A stretch of DNA of 9,204 nt from Selenomonas sp. Its GTDB lineage: Bacteria; Bacillota; Negativicutes; Selenomonadales; Selenomonadaceae. A program made the position numbers and the translations under genes. Of the stretch, positions 1-6,967 are shown piece by piece. Position 1 is the stretch's first letter; each line of letters opens with the position of its first letter. Under the pieces are notes generated by a model, which saw only the letters and a list, made by a program, of their open reading frames with translations, ran no database searches and had not been told where the DNA came from. Location: contig JABZYJ010000072.1 in assembly GCA_015265235.1 (NCBI GenBank), forward strand, positions 1-9,204, in the 5' to 3' direction.

Positions 1-88
1 CCTTTACGACAGAGGCAGGCCGCTCGACCACCTCGCCCGCCGCGATCTTGTTGATGGTCGCATCGTCCAATACGTGGATCCGTGTCAT
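1..88 (-). CDS. mutL: DNA mismatch repair protein MutL, N-terminal fragment (runs off left edge)
   Basis: Only the first 29 codons are in the window. They read as a MutL amino terminus: a short lead ending in HVLDD, then the near-invariant helix with INKIAAGEVVERP and the ASVVK that follows. In the family this is the start of the GHKL-type ATPase domain, whose ATP-driven dimerisation links MutS mismatch recognition to strand incision. The ATG at 88-86 overlaps the mutS stop codon in an ATGA arrangement, so the two are translationally coupled and in one operon. A purine-rich GGAGGGGGAGGGA stretch inside the end of mutS (about 89-101) is the likely ribosome binding site. The GHKL ATP-binding motifs and any C-terminal endonuclease motif lie outside the window and cannot be checked. 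Confidence 0.96.
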   Translation of the reverse strand, partial: MTRIHVLDDATINKIAAGEVVERPASVVK

Positions 89-2667
89 CCCTCCCCCTCC
101 TCCTTTCGCGCCTGTTCCTGCAGGCGATAGAGTGTATTCAATGCCTCAAGCGGCGTCATCGTCATCACATCGAGCGCTCGCAGCTCGTCGAGCGTCCCGC
201 CCGCAAAGAGCGACGCCATCCCCGCATCGGACTTTTTCTGTGCCGATGTCTCCTGCGGTGCGCTCTGCGGCGCAGCCGCCTCCAATGCGTGCAGGATCTC
301 CTCCGCGCGCTCCGTCACACGCTGCGGCAGACCCGCGAGGCGTGCGACGTGGATGCCGTAGGACTTATCTGCCGCCCCTGCGACGATGCGCCGCAGGAAC
401 ACGACATTTTTCCCCTTTTCGCGCACGGCAATACAGTAGTTGCGGATGCGCTCGTTCTCCATCTCCGTCAGCTCATGGTAATGCGTCGCAAAGAGCGTCT
501 TGGCGTGGATGCGGCCGTCGATATGCTCCACCACCGCACGCGCGATGCTCATGCCGTCAAAGGTGCTCGTACCGCGCCCGATCTCATCGAGAATCACGAG
601 GCTGTCCTTCGTCGCCTCGCGCAGAATCTGTGCGACCTCGTTCATCTCCACCATAAAGGTGCTCTGCCCGCTCACGAGGTCATCGCTCGCGCCAATGCGC
701 GTAAAGATGCGGTCAACGGGTGCGATCTCCGCCGTGCGTGCAGGGACGAAGCTGCCGACCTGCGCCATGAGCGTGAGGAGAGCGACCTGCCGCATATAGG
801 TGGACTTGCCCGCCATGTTGGGTCCCGTGATGAGCATTGTCTCCGTTCCGCCGTGGCTGAGTTCCGTATCGTTTGGGACGAACACATCGCGCTGCAGGAT
901 GCGCTCCACCAGCGGATGCCGCCCATCACGGATGCGGATGCCGCCGTCCGCGCCCACGGTCGGGCGGACATAGCGATAGGATGCGGCCGCCGCCGCAAGG
1001 CTCTGCAGGACATCGACGCGCGCAATCGCACGGGCGACGCCTTGAATCGGCACGAGCTGCTCGCGTACGCGCTCGCGCAGCTCTGTGAAGAGATGATACT
1101 CAAGGGCGGTGATCTTCTCCTCTGCGCCGAGAATCTTCGCCTCGAAGTCCTTCAGCTCCTCCGTGATGAAACGCTCCGTATTCGCGAGCGTCTGCTTGCG
1201 GATATAGCCCTCGGGCACCTGATCGCGCCCACTGTGGCGCACCTCGATGTAGTAGCCGAACACCTTGTTGTAGCCGATCTTGAGCGTCTTGATGCCCGTC
1301 CGCGTGCGTTCACGTTCCTCCATCTCCTGCAGGAGGGACTTGCTGTCATGGGAAAAACGGCGGAGTTCATCGAGATCGGCATGATAGCCCGCACGAATCA
1401 TGCCGCCCTCGCGCACCGAAAGCCCCGGCTCATCCACGAGCGCACGCGTGAGCTCGTCACGCAGCGCATCAAAGGTCTCGATCTCCCCTGCTGCACACAC
1501 AAGGAGGCGGCTCGCTGCCGCTGTGAGACACGCGCGCACGGCGGGCAGGGCGGCGAGGGAGATGCGCAGGGCGACGAGGTCGCGTGCGTTCGCCGTCTGC
1601 GTCTCAATGCGTGTCAGGAGCCGCTCGAAGTCATAGACCGTATGCAGGGCATCGCGCAGGTCAGCGCGCAGCGTACTCTTTTCCACCAGCTCTGCCACCG
1701 CATCCAGCCGCGCATCAATGCGGTGCGGCGTGAGCAGCGGATGCTCGAGCCACGATTTCAAGAGGCGCGTTCCCATCGGTGTGCGTGTAAAGTCGAGCAC
1801 GTCAAAGAGGGTGTTCTTTTTCCCGCCGTCGCGCAGACTGCGCGTGATCTCTAGGTTGCGCAGCGTATCGATGTCGAGCTGCATCGTCTCCGCCGCATCG
1901 AGGAAGGAGAGGCGGTTGATCTGCGAGAGATCCGCCATCACCGTCTCATGCAGATAGGCGAGGAGTGATGCGAGCGCCGCCCGCGCCCCCGCATCGTGTG
2001 GTATCTCCTCCGCAGGGAAATGCTGCGCGGGAAGTTCCGCATCCGCATCCCTACCGACGACGGAGCCCGCACAGTGCGGCAGACGATGCGTCAGAAACGC
2101 CCGCACCTCATCGGCGAGAGAAAAGTCCTCCATCAGGAGCAGCTCTGCCGCCATGCGGCGATAGAGCTCATCCATGATCTGCTGTGCCGCGTGCTCGCCC
2201 GCGTAGACGGCATAGAACGCCTCGCCCGTCGTGATGTCCGCGCCCGCGAGGACGAACTGCCCCGGCGCAGGCTCGTGCAGGAGGACGATGTAGATATTGG
2301 ACGCATCCCGCAGTACCTCATCGGAGAGTGCTGTGCCCGGCGTGACGACCTTCACCACCTCGCGGTGCGTCAGGCCCTTTGCCTTCGGGTCGCCGATCTG
2401 CTCGGCAATCGCCACCTTGAACCCCTTTGCGACGAGGCGTGCGATATAGCTGTCCGCCGCATGATAGGGAACGCCGCACATGGGATTCTTCTCGAGATCA
2501 CCGCTGCGGCTCGTCAGCGTCAGTCCGAGCTCCTTCGCCGCCACCTTCGCGTCGTCGAAGAACATCTCGTAGAAGTCACCCAGACGAAAGAAAAGAAGCT
2601 CGCCCGGATGCGCCTCTTTCGCGGCGAGATACTGCTGCATCATCGGCGTCACATTCTGCGCGTCCAT
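85..2667 (-). CDS. mutS: DNA mismatch repair protein MutS
   Basis: The product recognises base mismatches and small loops as a clamp on DNA and recruits MutL. It has 860 residues, close to E. coli MutS (853). The mismatch-wedging motif is intact: Phe32-Tyr33-Glu34 in DFYEMF. The C-terminal ABC-type ATPase has Walker A GPNMAGKST at 615-623, Walker B with DEIGRG beginning at Asp694-Glu695, and the switch histidine in ATHYHEL at 727-733. Near the end, MASLF at 817-821 resembles a sliding-clamp binding motif. The segment TPLEALNTLYRL (about 838-849) matches the C-terminal helix-turn-helix used for oligomerisation. Two adjacent in-frame starts exist, GTG at 2670 and ATG at 2667. AGGAGG at 2674-2679 is 6 bases from the ATG and only 3 from the GTG, so I chose the ATG. 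mutS lies between miaB and mutL and overlaps mutL by 4 bases. Confidence 0.98.
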   Translation of the reverse strand: MDAQNVTPMMQQYLAAKEAHPGELLFFRLGDFYEMFFDDAKVAAKELGLTLTSRSGDLEKNPMCGVPYHAADSYIARLVAKGFKVAIAEQIGDPKAKGLTHREVVKVVTPGTALSDEVLRDASNIYIVLLHEPAPGQFVLAGADITTGEAFYAVYAGEHAAQQIMDELYRRMAAELLLMEDFSLADEVRAFLTHRLPHCAGSVVGRDADAELPAQHFPAEEIPHDAGARAALASLLAYLHETVMADLSQINRLSFLDAAETMQLDIDTLRNLEITRSLRDGGKKNTLFDVLDFTRTPMGTRLLKSWLEHPLLTPHRIDARLDAVAELVEKSTLRADLRDALHTVYDFERLLTRIETQTANARDLVALRISLAALPAVRACLTAAASRLLVCAAGEIETFDALRDELTRALVDEPGLSVREGGMIRAGYHADLDELRRFSHDSKSLLQEMEERERTRTGIKTLKIGYNKVFGYYIEVRHSGRDQVPEGYIRKQTLANTERFITEELKDFEAKILGAEEKITALEYHLFTELRERVREQLVPIQGVARAIARVDVLQSLAAAAASYRYVRPTVGADGGIRIRDGRHPLVERILQRDVFVPNDTELSHGGTETMLITGPNMAGKSTYMRQVALLTLMAQVGSFVPARTAEIAPVDRIFTRIGASDDLVSGQSTFMVEMNEVAQILREATKDSLVILDEIGRGTSTFDGMSIARAVVEHIDGRIHAKTLFATHYHELTEMENERIRNYCIAVREKGKNVVFLRRIVAGAADKSYGIHVARLAGLPQRVTERAEEILHALEAAAPQSAPQETSAQKKSDAGMASLFAGGTLDELRALDVMTMTPLEALNTLYRLQEQARKEEGEG

Positions 2668-2673
2668 CACAAA

Positions 2674-2679
2674 CCTCCT
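2674..2679 (-). promoter_or_regulatory. Ribosome binding site of mutS (decides the start)
   Basis: The minus strand reads AGGAGG here, followed by TTTGTGATG. The spacing is 6 bases to the ATG and 3 to the upstream GTG, which favours the ATG at 2667. Confidence 0.85.
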
Positions 2680-2692
2680 AAAGATAACGATA

Positions 2693-2852
2693 TAACGCTC
2701 CTCGCGAACACTTCGTTGCGCAAGTGATCGTGTGCTTATTCGCCTAAATACCTGCGGATTCCAAACGCGCTTCGCTTGAACGAATAAAATCCGCAGGGGG
2801 CGAAACGCACACTTTACTCACTTGCTCCACTAGGGTTCGCTATGGAGCGTTA
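2693..2852. repeat. Nested long inverted repeat (160 bases) between miaB and mutS
   Basis: Six pairs of complementary blocks occur in strictly nested order: 2693-2701 with 2844-2852 (9 bp), 2704-2709 with 2835-2840 (6 bp), 2721-2727 with 2818-2824 (7 bp), 2730-2735 with 2807-2812 (6 bp), 2739-2744 with 2799-2804 (6 bp) and 2751-2760 with 2788-2797 (10 bp). Together they give 44 paired positions around a loop at 2761-2787. The element fills nearly all of the miaB-mutS gap. There is no U-run after it on the minus strand, so it is not a standard terminator. I see no reading frame in it and no clear target-site duplication. It could be a MITE-like or other dispersed palindromic element, or an RNA processing or stability structure in the miaB-mutS-mutL transcript. 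Confidence 0.8.
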
Positions 2853-2868
2853 CACCGTATGAGCAAAT

Positions 2869-4182
2869 CTACCGAACAACCTCGCCCTTCAGCACCCAAG
2901 TCTGCGGCTGCGTGATCTTCACCTGCACAAAATCGCCCACGCGCTCCGCCCCATGCGGAAAGAGCACAATCTTATTCGTGCGCGTGCGCCCGCTCCACAC
3001 GGCGGGATCATTCTTGCTCGCACCCTCAACCATCACCTCGACCTGCACATTGCGCAGCCCCTCATTGATGGCGCGGCTGATCTCGTTCTGCACTGCCATC
3101 AGGCGCTCCAGACGCGTGTGCTTCACGTCGTCCGGCACCTGCGCCGCCATCGCTGCGGCAGGCGTGCCCGACCGCTTCGAGTAGAGGAACGTATACGCCG
3201 CGTCATAGCGCATCTCGCGCAGGAAATCCAGCGTCTCTGCGAAGTCCTCCTCCGTCTCCCCGGGAAAGCCCACGATGAGATCCGTCGTCAGGCTCGCCCC
3301 CGGCAGAGCCTCCCGCACGCGCCGTGCGCGCTCACGGTACTGCTCCACCGTATAGACGCGGTTCATCGCCTTCAGAATACGGTTGCTCCCGTACTGCACG
3401 GGCAGATGGATGTGCTCACAAATATGCGTACCGTTTTTGATCGTGTCGATCAGCTTGTCGCTGATGTCCTTCGGATGCGACGTCATAAAGCGCACGCGGC
3501 GAATCCCCTCCACCGCATCCACCATGTGCAGAAGATCGGCAAAATCCGCCTGCCCGTGATCTTTCCCATAGGAGTTGACATTCTGCCCGAGGAGCGTCAC
3601 CTCGCGATAGCCGTCCGCCGCTGCACGGCGCACCTCCGCCACGACCTCCTCGGGCATGCGGCTGCGCTCACGTCCGCGCACGTAGGGGACGATGCAGTAC
3701 GTACAATAATTATTGCACCCATACATGATCGGCACCCACGCCGAGAGTGTCCCGCCGCGCGCGATGGGCAGATCCTCCTCCACCGCGTGCGCATCGAGCG
3801 CGACATCCACCACGGGCGCGCGCTCCGCCGCGATCTCCGCGACAATGCGTCCCAGCTCCTGCACCTTGCCCGTGCCGAGCACAAAGTCAATGTGCGGTGC
3901 ACGGCGCATGAGGTTTTCCCCCTCCTTCTGCGCCATGCAGCCCGTAATCCCAAAGATCAGCTGCGGATGACGCTCCTTGACCTTCTTGATCTCGCCGATC
4001 TTCCCGTAGACCTTGTCCTCTGCCGTCTCGCGCACACAGCACGTATTGATGAGGATGACATCGGCATCTGCCGTCTCCTCCGTCCGCACATAGCCCGCCG
4101 CCTGCAGCTGCCCCTCCATGCGTTCCGCATCGGCGACATTCATCTGACAGCCATAGACTAGGATTTTATACCGTCCCCGCAT
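2869..4182 (-). CDS. miaB: tRNA-2-methylthio-N6-(dimethylallyl)adenosine synthase MiaB
   Basis: This radical-SAM methylthiotransferase adds a methylthio group to i6A at position 37 of tRNAs that read codons starting with U. Its 437 residues are typical of MiaB. The N-terminal UPF0004 domain has the three auxiliary-cluster cysteines Cys12 (GCQMN), Cys48 (NTC) and Cys82 (GCMAQ). The radical-SAM motif CNNYCTYC gives Cys156, Cys160 and Cys163. The last 65 or so residues form a TRAM RNA-binding domain (NVQVEVMVEG through GDFVQVKIT). No family cysteine is missing. The ATG at 4182 follows a purine-rich GGAAGGG. An overlapping ATG at 4186 is out of frame. It lies downstream of tRNA-Gly and tRNA-Cys and upstream of mutS, an arrangement with mutS and mutL common in Firmicutes. 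A terminator ends about 24 bases before its start, so transcription relies on read-through or on a promoter overlapping that terminator. Confidence 0.97.
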   Translation of the reverse strand: MRGRYKILVYGCQMNVADAERMEGQLQAAGYVRTEETADADVILINTCCVRETAEDKVYGKIGEIKKVKERHPQLIFGITGCMAQKEGENLMRRAPHIDFVLGTGKVQELGRIVAEIAAERAPVVDVALDAHAVEEDLPIARGGTLSAWVPIMYGCNNYCTYCIVPYVRGRERSRMPEEVVAEVRRAAADGYREVTLLGQNVNSYGKDHGQADFADLLHMVDAVEGIRRVRFMTSHPKDISDKLIDTIKNGTHICEHIHLPVQYGSNRILKAMNRVYTVEQYRERARRVREALPGASLTTDLIVGFPGETEEDFAETLDFLREMRYDAAYTFLYSKRSGTPAAAMAAQVPDDVKHTRLERLMAVQNEISRAINEGLRNVQVEVMVEGASKNDPAVWSGRTRTNKIVLFPHGAERVGDFVQVKITQPQTWVLKGEVVR

Positions 4183-4205
4183 TCATTTCCCTTCCGCAGC
4201 ATATA

Positions 4206-4237
4206 ACATAAAAAGTCTGGAAGGAATCCTTCCAGAC
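4206..4237 (-). terminator. Rho-independent terminator of the tRNA-Gly/tRNA-Cys unit
   Basis: An 11-base perfect inverted repeat (4215-4225 with 4227-4237) forms a GC-containing hairpin. On the minus strand it is followed by TTTTTATGTTAT. It lies 12 bases past the tRNA-Cys 3' end and about 24 bases before miaB. The opposite orientation has no comparable U-tract, so it acts on the minus strand. Confidence 0.9.
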
Positions 4238-4249
4238 CGCATTTCATAT

Positions 4250-4323
4250 TGGAGGCGACACCCAGAATCGAACTGGGGATAAAGGTTTTGCAGACCTCGG
4301 CCTTACCACTTGGCTATGTCGCC
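4250..4323 (-). tRNA. tRNA-Cys (anticodon GCA)
   Basis: The 74 nucleotides fold into a complete cloverleaf. The acceptor stem is GGCGACA/TGTCGCC with discriminator U and an encoded CCA. The D-arm is GCC/GGC. The anticodon arm is GAGGT-CTGCAAA-ACCTT with GCA at 4291-4289. There is a 4-base variable loop and a T-arm CCCAG-TTCGATT-CTGGG. The loop has A36-A37-A38, the determinant for prenylation by MiaA and then methylthiolation by MiaB. The gene is 6 bases downstream of tRNA-Gly and shares its promoter. Confidence 0.98.
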
Positions 4324-4329
4324 GAAAGA

Positions 4330-4404
4330 TGGAGCGGAAAACGAGGCTCGAACTCGCGACCCCCACCTTGGCAAGGTGGTGCTCTACCACTGAGCTACTT
4401 CCGC
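4330..4404 (-). tRNA. tRNA-Gly (anticodon GCC)
   Basis: The 75 nucleotides fold as a full cloverleaf. The acceptor stem is GCGGAAG/TTTCCGC with a G-U pair at its base, and CCA is encoded. The D-stem is GCTC/GAGC. The anticodon arm is CCACC-TTGCCAA-GGTGG with GCC at 4372-4370. The T-arm is GCGAG-TTCGAGC-CTCGT. It is the first gene after a consensus promoter and is co-transcribed with tRNA-Cys. Confidence 0.98.
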
Positions 4405-4443
4405 AGATGATCTTCCCGCGCCGCAGTGACGCGACACTTAGAC

Positions 4444-4472
4444 AGTATAGCGATAAACTGTGCCGCTGTCAA
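4444..4472 (-). promoter_or_regulatory. Consensus sigma-A promoter of the tRNA operon
   Basis: On the minus strand a perfect -35 TTGACA (4472-4467) is separated by exactly 17 bases from -10 TATACT (4449-4444). Transcription would begin near 4437, leaving a leader of about 33 nt before tRNA-Gly. The promoter lies just after the gltX stop codon, and I see no terminator between gltX and it, so gltX transcripts may also run into the tRNAs. Confidence 0.93.
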
Positions 4473-4504
4473 GTCCAAAATTTGCAAGGCAGAAATCTAT
4501 CCCC

Positions 4505-5983
4505 TCAGCACTCCGCCAGCTGACGCTGTGCCTCACGCAGACGGCGCAGGCTCTCCTCCTTGCCGAGGATGGCGAGGATCTCCGTCGCGCCGCCCGGCGT
4601 GACCTTCTGCCCTGCCGCCGCGATGCGCAGCACCCACATGACCGTGCCCTTCTTCCAGCCCTCACGCTCGATACACTCCTCAAGGAGTGCATAGAGGAGA
4701 TCGTTCTCCCAGTGATCTCCGTCGAGGGCATCGAGAATGCCGATCAGCTCGGGCAGGAGCTCCGCTGCCGCCGCCGGTGTGACCTTGTTGCGCTTGTTCT
4801 CATAGAGCGATGCGTCAAAGGGCGGCAGATTTACGAAGAACTCAATCTCCGCACGCACATCGCTGAGCCGTGTGACACGCGTACGCAGGAGACGCGCCAT
4901 CGCATTCCACTGCGCCTCGACCGACGCGGGAAGCTCGCCCGCATAGGGGCGCGCCGCTTCGGCAAACGCCGCATCCGTCATCGCCTTGAAGTACTCGCCG
5001 CTCATCCAGCCGAGCTTATCATAGTCGAACACGGCGGGAGACTTCGACAATCCTTCCAGCGAGAAAGCCTCGATCAGCTCGTCCATCGAGAAAATTTCCT
5101 GATTCGTCGTCTTCGGGCTCCAGCCGAGAAGCGCGACGTAGTTGACGATCGCTGCGGCAGGATATCCCATCTTCACGAGATCATCAAAGCTCGTCGCCCC
5201 ATGCCGCTTGGAGAGCTTGCTCGTCTTTCCCGTTGCGTCGTCCCGCCCCATGACGGGCGCGAGATGGACGAATACGGGCGGCTCCCAGCCGAACGCCTCA
5301 TAGAGGAGGACGTGCTTCGGCGTGGAGGTGATGAACTCCGCCCCGCGAATGATATGCGACACCTTCATCAGATGATCGTCGATGACATTGGCAAAGTTAT
5401 ACGTCGGCATCCCATCGCGCTTAAGGAGCACCTGATCCTCGAGCTCCGTGTTCGGAATCGTCACGCTCCCGTGCAGCACGTCGTAGAACGTCGTCTCACC
5501 GACGAGCGGCATCTTCTGCCGAATGACGTACGCGTCGCCCCGATCGAGATGTGCCTGCACCTCCTCGGGCGTGAGGTCGCGGCAGGTACGCGGGTAGCCG
5601 CCGTAGGACTTCCCATCCTCTGCCGGTTCTGCCTCCTCCGTCTGATGGCAGAAGCAGCGATAGGCATGCCCCTCCGCCACGAGCTGCTCGGCGTACTGCT
5701 TGTAGATCGCCATGCGCTCGCTCTGCACGTATGGACCGAAGTCTCCGCCGATCTCATCGGGTCCCTCGTCGGGGATGATGCCCGCCGCGTCGAGCGTGCG
5801 GCGGATGAAGTCCACCGCATCCGCAACGTAGCGGCTGCGGTCGGTATCCTCGATGCGCAGGATGAATGTGCCGTCATTCGCACGCGCGAACAGATAGCCG
5901 TAGAGTGCAGTGCGCAGATTGCCGATGTGCATATAGCCCGTCGGGCTGGGTGCAAAACGCGTGCGAATTTCCGTCTGTGCCAA
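4505..5983 (-). CDS. gltX: Glutamyl-tRNA synthetase (class I)
   Basis: The enzyme charges tRNA-Glu with glutamate using ATP. The 492-residue protein has the class I signatures: the HIGH-type motif HIGN at 19-22, after RTRFAPSPTG, and the KMSKS-type motif KLSKR at 256-260. Cys110, Cys112, Tyr130 and Cys134 sit where many bacterial GluRS enzymes carry a zinc-binding knuckle. The helical anticodon-binding region fills the C-terminal third. Whether it also charges tRNA-Gln cannot be told from this window. The frame opens at a TTG at 5998, but GGAGGA (5996-5991) lies inside that extension and is 7 bases upstream of a TTG at 5983. I therefore use 5983, which gives MAQTEIRTRF. UUG is a weak start codon. 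The dhaL terminator ends directly at the ribosome binding site, so the promoter is not evident and may lie within dhaL. Confidence 0.96.
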   Translation of the reverse strand: MAQTEIRTRFAPSPTGYMHIGNLRTALYGYLFARANDGTFILRIEDTDRSRYVADAVDFIRRTLDAAGIIPDEGPDEIGGDFGPYVQSERMAIYKQYAEQLVAEGHAYRCFCHQTEEAEPAEDGKSYGGYPRTCRDLTPEEVQAHLDRGDAYVIRQKMPLVGETTFYDVLHGSVTIPNTELEDQVLLKRDGMPTYNFANVIDDHLMKVSHIIRGAEFITSTPKHVLLYEAFGWEPPVFVHLAPVMGRDDATGKTSKLSKRHGATSFDDLVKMGYPAAAIVNYVALLGWSPKTTNQEIFSMDELIEAFSLEGLSKSPAVFDYDKLGWMSGEYFKAMTDAAFAEAARPYAGELPASVEAQWNAMARLLRTRVTRLSDVRAEIEFFVNLPPFDASLYENKRNKVTPAAAAELLPELIGILDALDGDHWENDLLYALLEECIEREGWKKGTVMWVLRIAAAGQKVTPGGATEILAILGKEESLRRLREAQRQLAEC

Positions 5984-5990
5984 AATACTT

Positions 5991-5996
5991 TCCTCC
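5991..5996 (-). promoter_or_regulatory. Ribosome binding site of gltX (decides a UUG start)
   Basis: GGAGGA on the minus strand, 7 bases before TTG at 5983. No ATG or GTG lies at a suitable distance. The upstream in-frame TTG at 5998 overlaps the site and is therefore unlikely to be the start. Confidence 0.8.
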
Positions 5997-6029
5997 AAAA
6001 AACAATCGTGCCGTCACAGGGCGGCACGA
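5997..6029 (-). terminator. Rho-independent terminator between dhaL and gltX
   Basis: An 8-bp stem (6006-6013 with 6022-6029, TCGTGCCG/CGGCACGA) with an 8-base loop is followed on the minus strand by TTGTTTTTT. The U-tract ends at the base next to the gltX Shine-Dalgarno sequence. Confidence 0.88.
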
Positions 6030-6048
6030 ATCGACTGCGTTATTTCGC

Positions 6049-6681
6049 TCAGCCGCGCAGATAGCCGCAGAGCGCACGGAACATGATGAGCGAACTCATC
6101 GCGCCCGGATCCTCGATGCCGATGCTGCGCGTACCGATGAGCGCCGCACGTCCGCGCCGCGCGGCGATGGTCTTCGTATACTCCGCGCCCGCACGTCCCG
6201 CCTCGAGCGCATCCTCCAAGCATTCGCGCAGGCTCTTGCCCTCCGCGTTCTCCGGCAGGAATGCGTCGCGGATCGGGATCAGCGTATCGAGCATCGTCTT
6301 ATCCCCGCGCACGGCTTTCCCGCGTCGCTGGATCGCGTCGATGCCGGCAGAGAACAGCTTTTCAAAGCTCGCCACATCGAGCCGCGTCTTCGCGCCGACC
6401 GCCTCGCCCGCGCGCACGAAGGCAATCCCATAGAGTGGCCCCGCCGCTCCGCCGACATTCTCAATGAACGCACGACCGATCTCGTGGAGCACCTCCGCGA
6501 GCGGCGCGTCCGCCGGCAGCTCTGCGAGGCGTTCCTCCGCCGCCGTAAAGCCGCGTGCCATATTGAGGCCGTGGTCACCGTCTCCCGTCTTGGCATCCAC
6601 GGCCGTCAGATAATCCTTCTGTGCCATGATGGCAGCAATCACTGCATCTACGGCATCACGTATGTTTGCCATTGTCTGCAC
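6049..6681 (-). CDS. dhaL: Dihydroxyacetone kinase ADP-binding subunit DhaL (orphan)
   Basis: DhaL carries the ADP that transfers phosphate to dihydroxyacetone held by DhaK, normally recharged by the PTS-linked DhaM. The 210-residue product fits a free-standing DhaL. The Mg-ADP binding motif DAKTGDGDHGLN has aspartates at 29, 34 and 36. It is followed by GGAAGPLYG, GDKTMLDTL and the C-terminal ARRGRAALIGTRSIG with EDPGAMS. The GTG at 6681 is preceded by AGGGA (6692-6688) at 6 bases. An ATG at 6672 gives a product 3 residues shorter and lacks a well-placed site. No dhaK or dhaM lies beside it: gltX follows after a terminator, and a divergent RNA gene precedes it. Either the partners are elsewhere in the genome or the protein has another kinase role. 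Confidence 0.93.
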   Translation of the reverse strand: MQTMANIRDAVDAVIAAIMAQKDYLTAVDAKTGDGDHGLNMARGFTAAEERLAELPADAPLAEVLHEIGRAFIENVGGAAGPLYGIAFVRAGEAVGAKTRLDVASFEKLFSAGIDAIQRRGKAVRGDKTMLDTLIPIRDAFLPENAEGKSLRECLEDALEAGRAGAEYTKTIAARRGRAALIGTRSIGIEDPGAMSSLIMFRALCGYLRG

Positions 6682-6701
6682 CGTCTTTCCCTGTTGTAAA
6701 A

Positions 6702-6721
6702 GTACTGCGCTTTGTCAGTAC
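6702..6721 (-). promoter_or_regulatory. Small hairpin in the dhaL leader
   Basis: The 6-bp inverted repeat GTACTG/CAGTAC with an 8-base loop is followed on the minus strand by TTTT. It lies in the leader between the dhaL promoter and start codon. It is too weak to call a terminator. It may be a minor attenuator or chance. Confidence 0.3.
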
Positions 6722-6753
6722 ATTCCATACATTACTCCCATATTCTCATTAGC

Positions 6754-6762
6754 ATTATAGCA
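6754..6762 (-). promoter_or_regulatory. Extended -10 promoter of dhaL
   Basis: The minus strand reads TGCTATAAT: a perfect -10 TATAAT (6759-6754) preceded by the TGn extension (6762-6760). The -35 region, TTTTCC at 17 bases, is poor, as is usual for extended -10 promoters. Transcription would start near 6747 and leave a leader of about 66 nt. Confidence 0.75.
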
Positions 6763-6930
6763 CGGTATTCTCCATAGGAAAAGAGGAGAGACACATTTTA
6801 GGGAAGCACTGATAAAGGAATCGCTGATAAAATGAAGTTCATCGGATTCTCGGCAGCGCGCGGAAAATTATGTCACTGGGTGCATCCATGCGTCCCGCAA
6901 TATATTTATTATATTCCCCGATTTGTCAAG
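6763..6930. other. Divergent intergenic region between dhaL and the structured RNA
   Basis: About 170 bases without a supportable gene. It holds two direct copies of CTGATAAA spaced 15 bases apart (6809-6816 and 6824-6831), just after TTTTAGGGAAGCA. It also holds an AT-only inverted repeat, 6899-6904 with 6910-6915, about 18 bases upstream of the -35 of the RNA promoter, where it could act as an UP element. A 43-codon frame at 6832-6963 is not credible as a gene. Confidence 0.5.
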
Positions 6931-6932
6931 TC

Positions 6933-6961
6933 TTGCGACGTATTTTTTTTTATGCTATCAT
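6933..6961 (+). promoter_or_regulatory. Sigma-A promoter of the structured RNA
   Basis: The -35 TTGCGA (6933-6938) is separated by 17 bases from the -10 TATCAT (6956-6961), which has a TGC extension (6953-6955). Transcription would start around 6967-6970. The spacer includes a run of nine T residues. Confidence 0.8.
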
Positions 6962-6967
6962 AAAGAC

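Noticed and set aside
82..1854. 590-codon open frame on the plus strand opposite mutS
   Set aside because: It lies wholly antisense to mutS, whose motifs and length are intact. Long antisense frames are expected in GC-rich coding DNA, and its composition (many Arg, His, Leu, Ala) shows no recognisable domain.
2953..4161. 402-codon open frame on the plus strand opposite miaB
   Set aside because: Antisense to a complete MiaB. Arg/His/Leu-rich shadow sequence with no domain or ribosome binding site.
4460..6064. 534-codon open frame on the plus strand opposite gltX
   Set aside because: Runs through the tRNA promoter and the dhaL-gltX terminator and is antisense to a complete synthetase gene.
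6832..6963. 43-codon open frame starting MKFIGFSAARGK on the plus strand
   Set aside because: The nearest AAGGA is about 12 bases from the ATG, too far. The frame overlaps the RNA promoter and reads its T-run as phenylalanines. No homology is recognisable.
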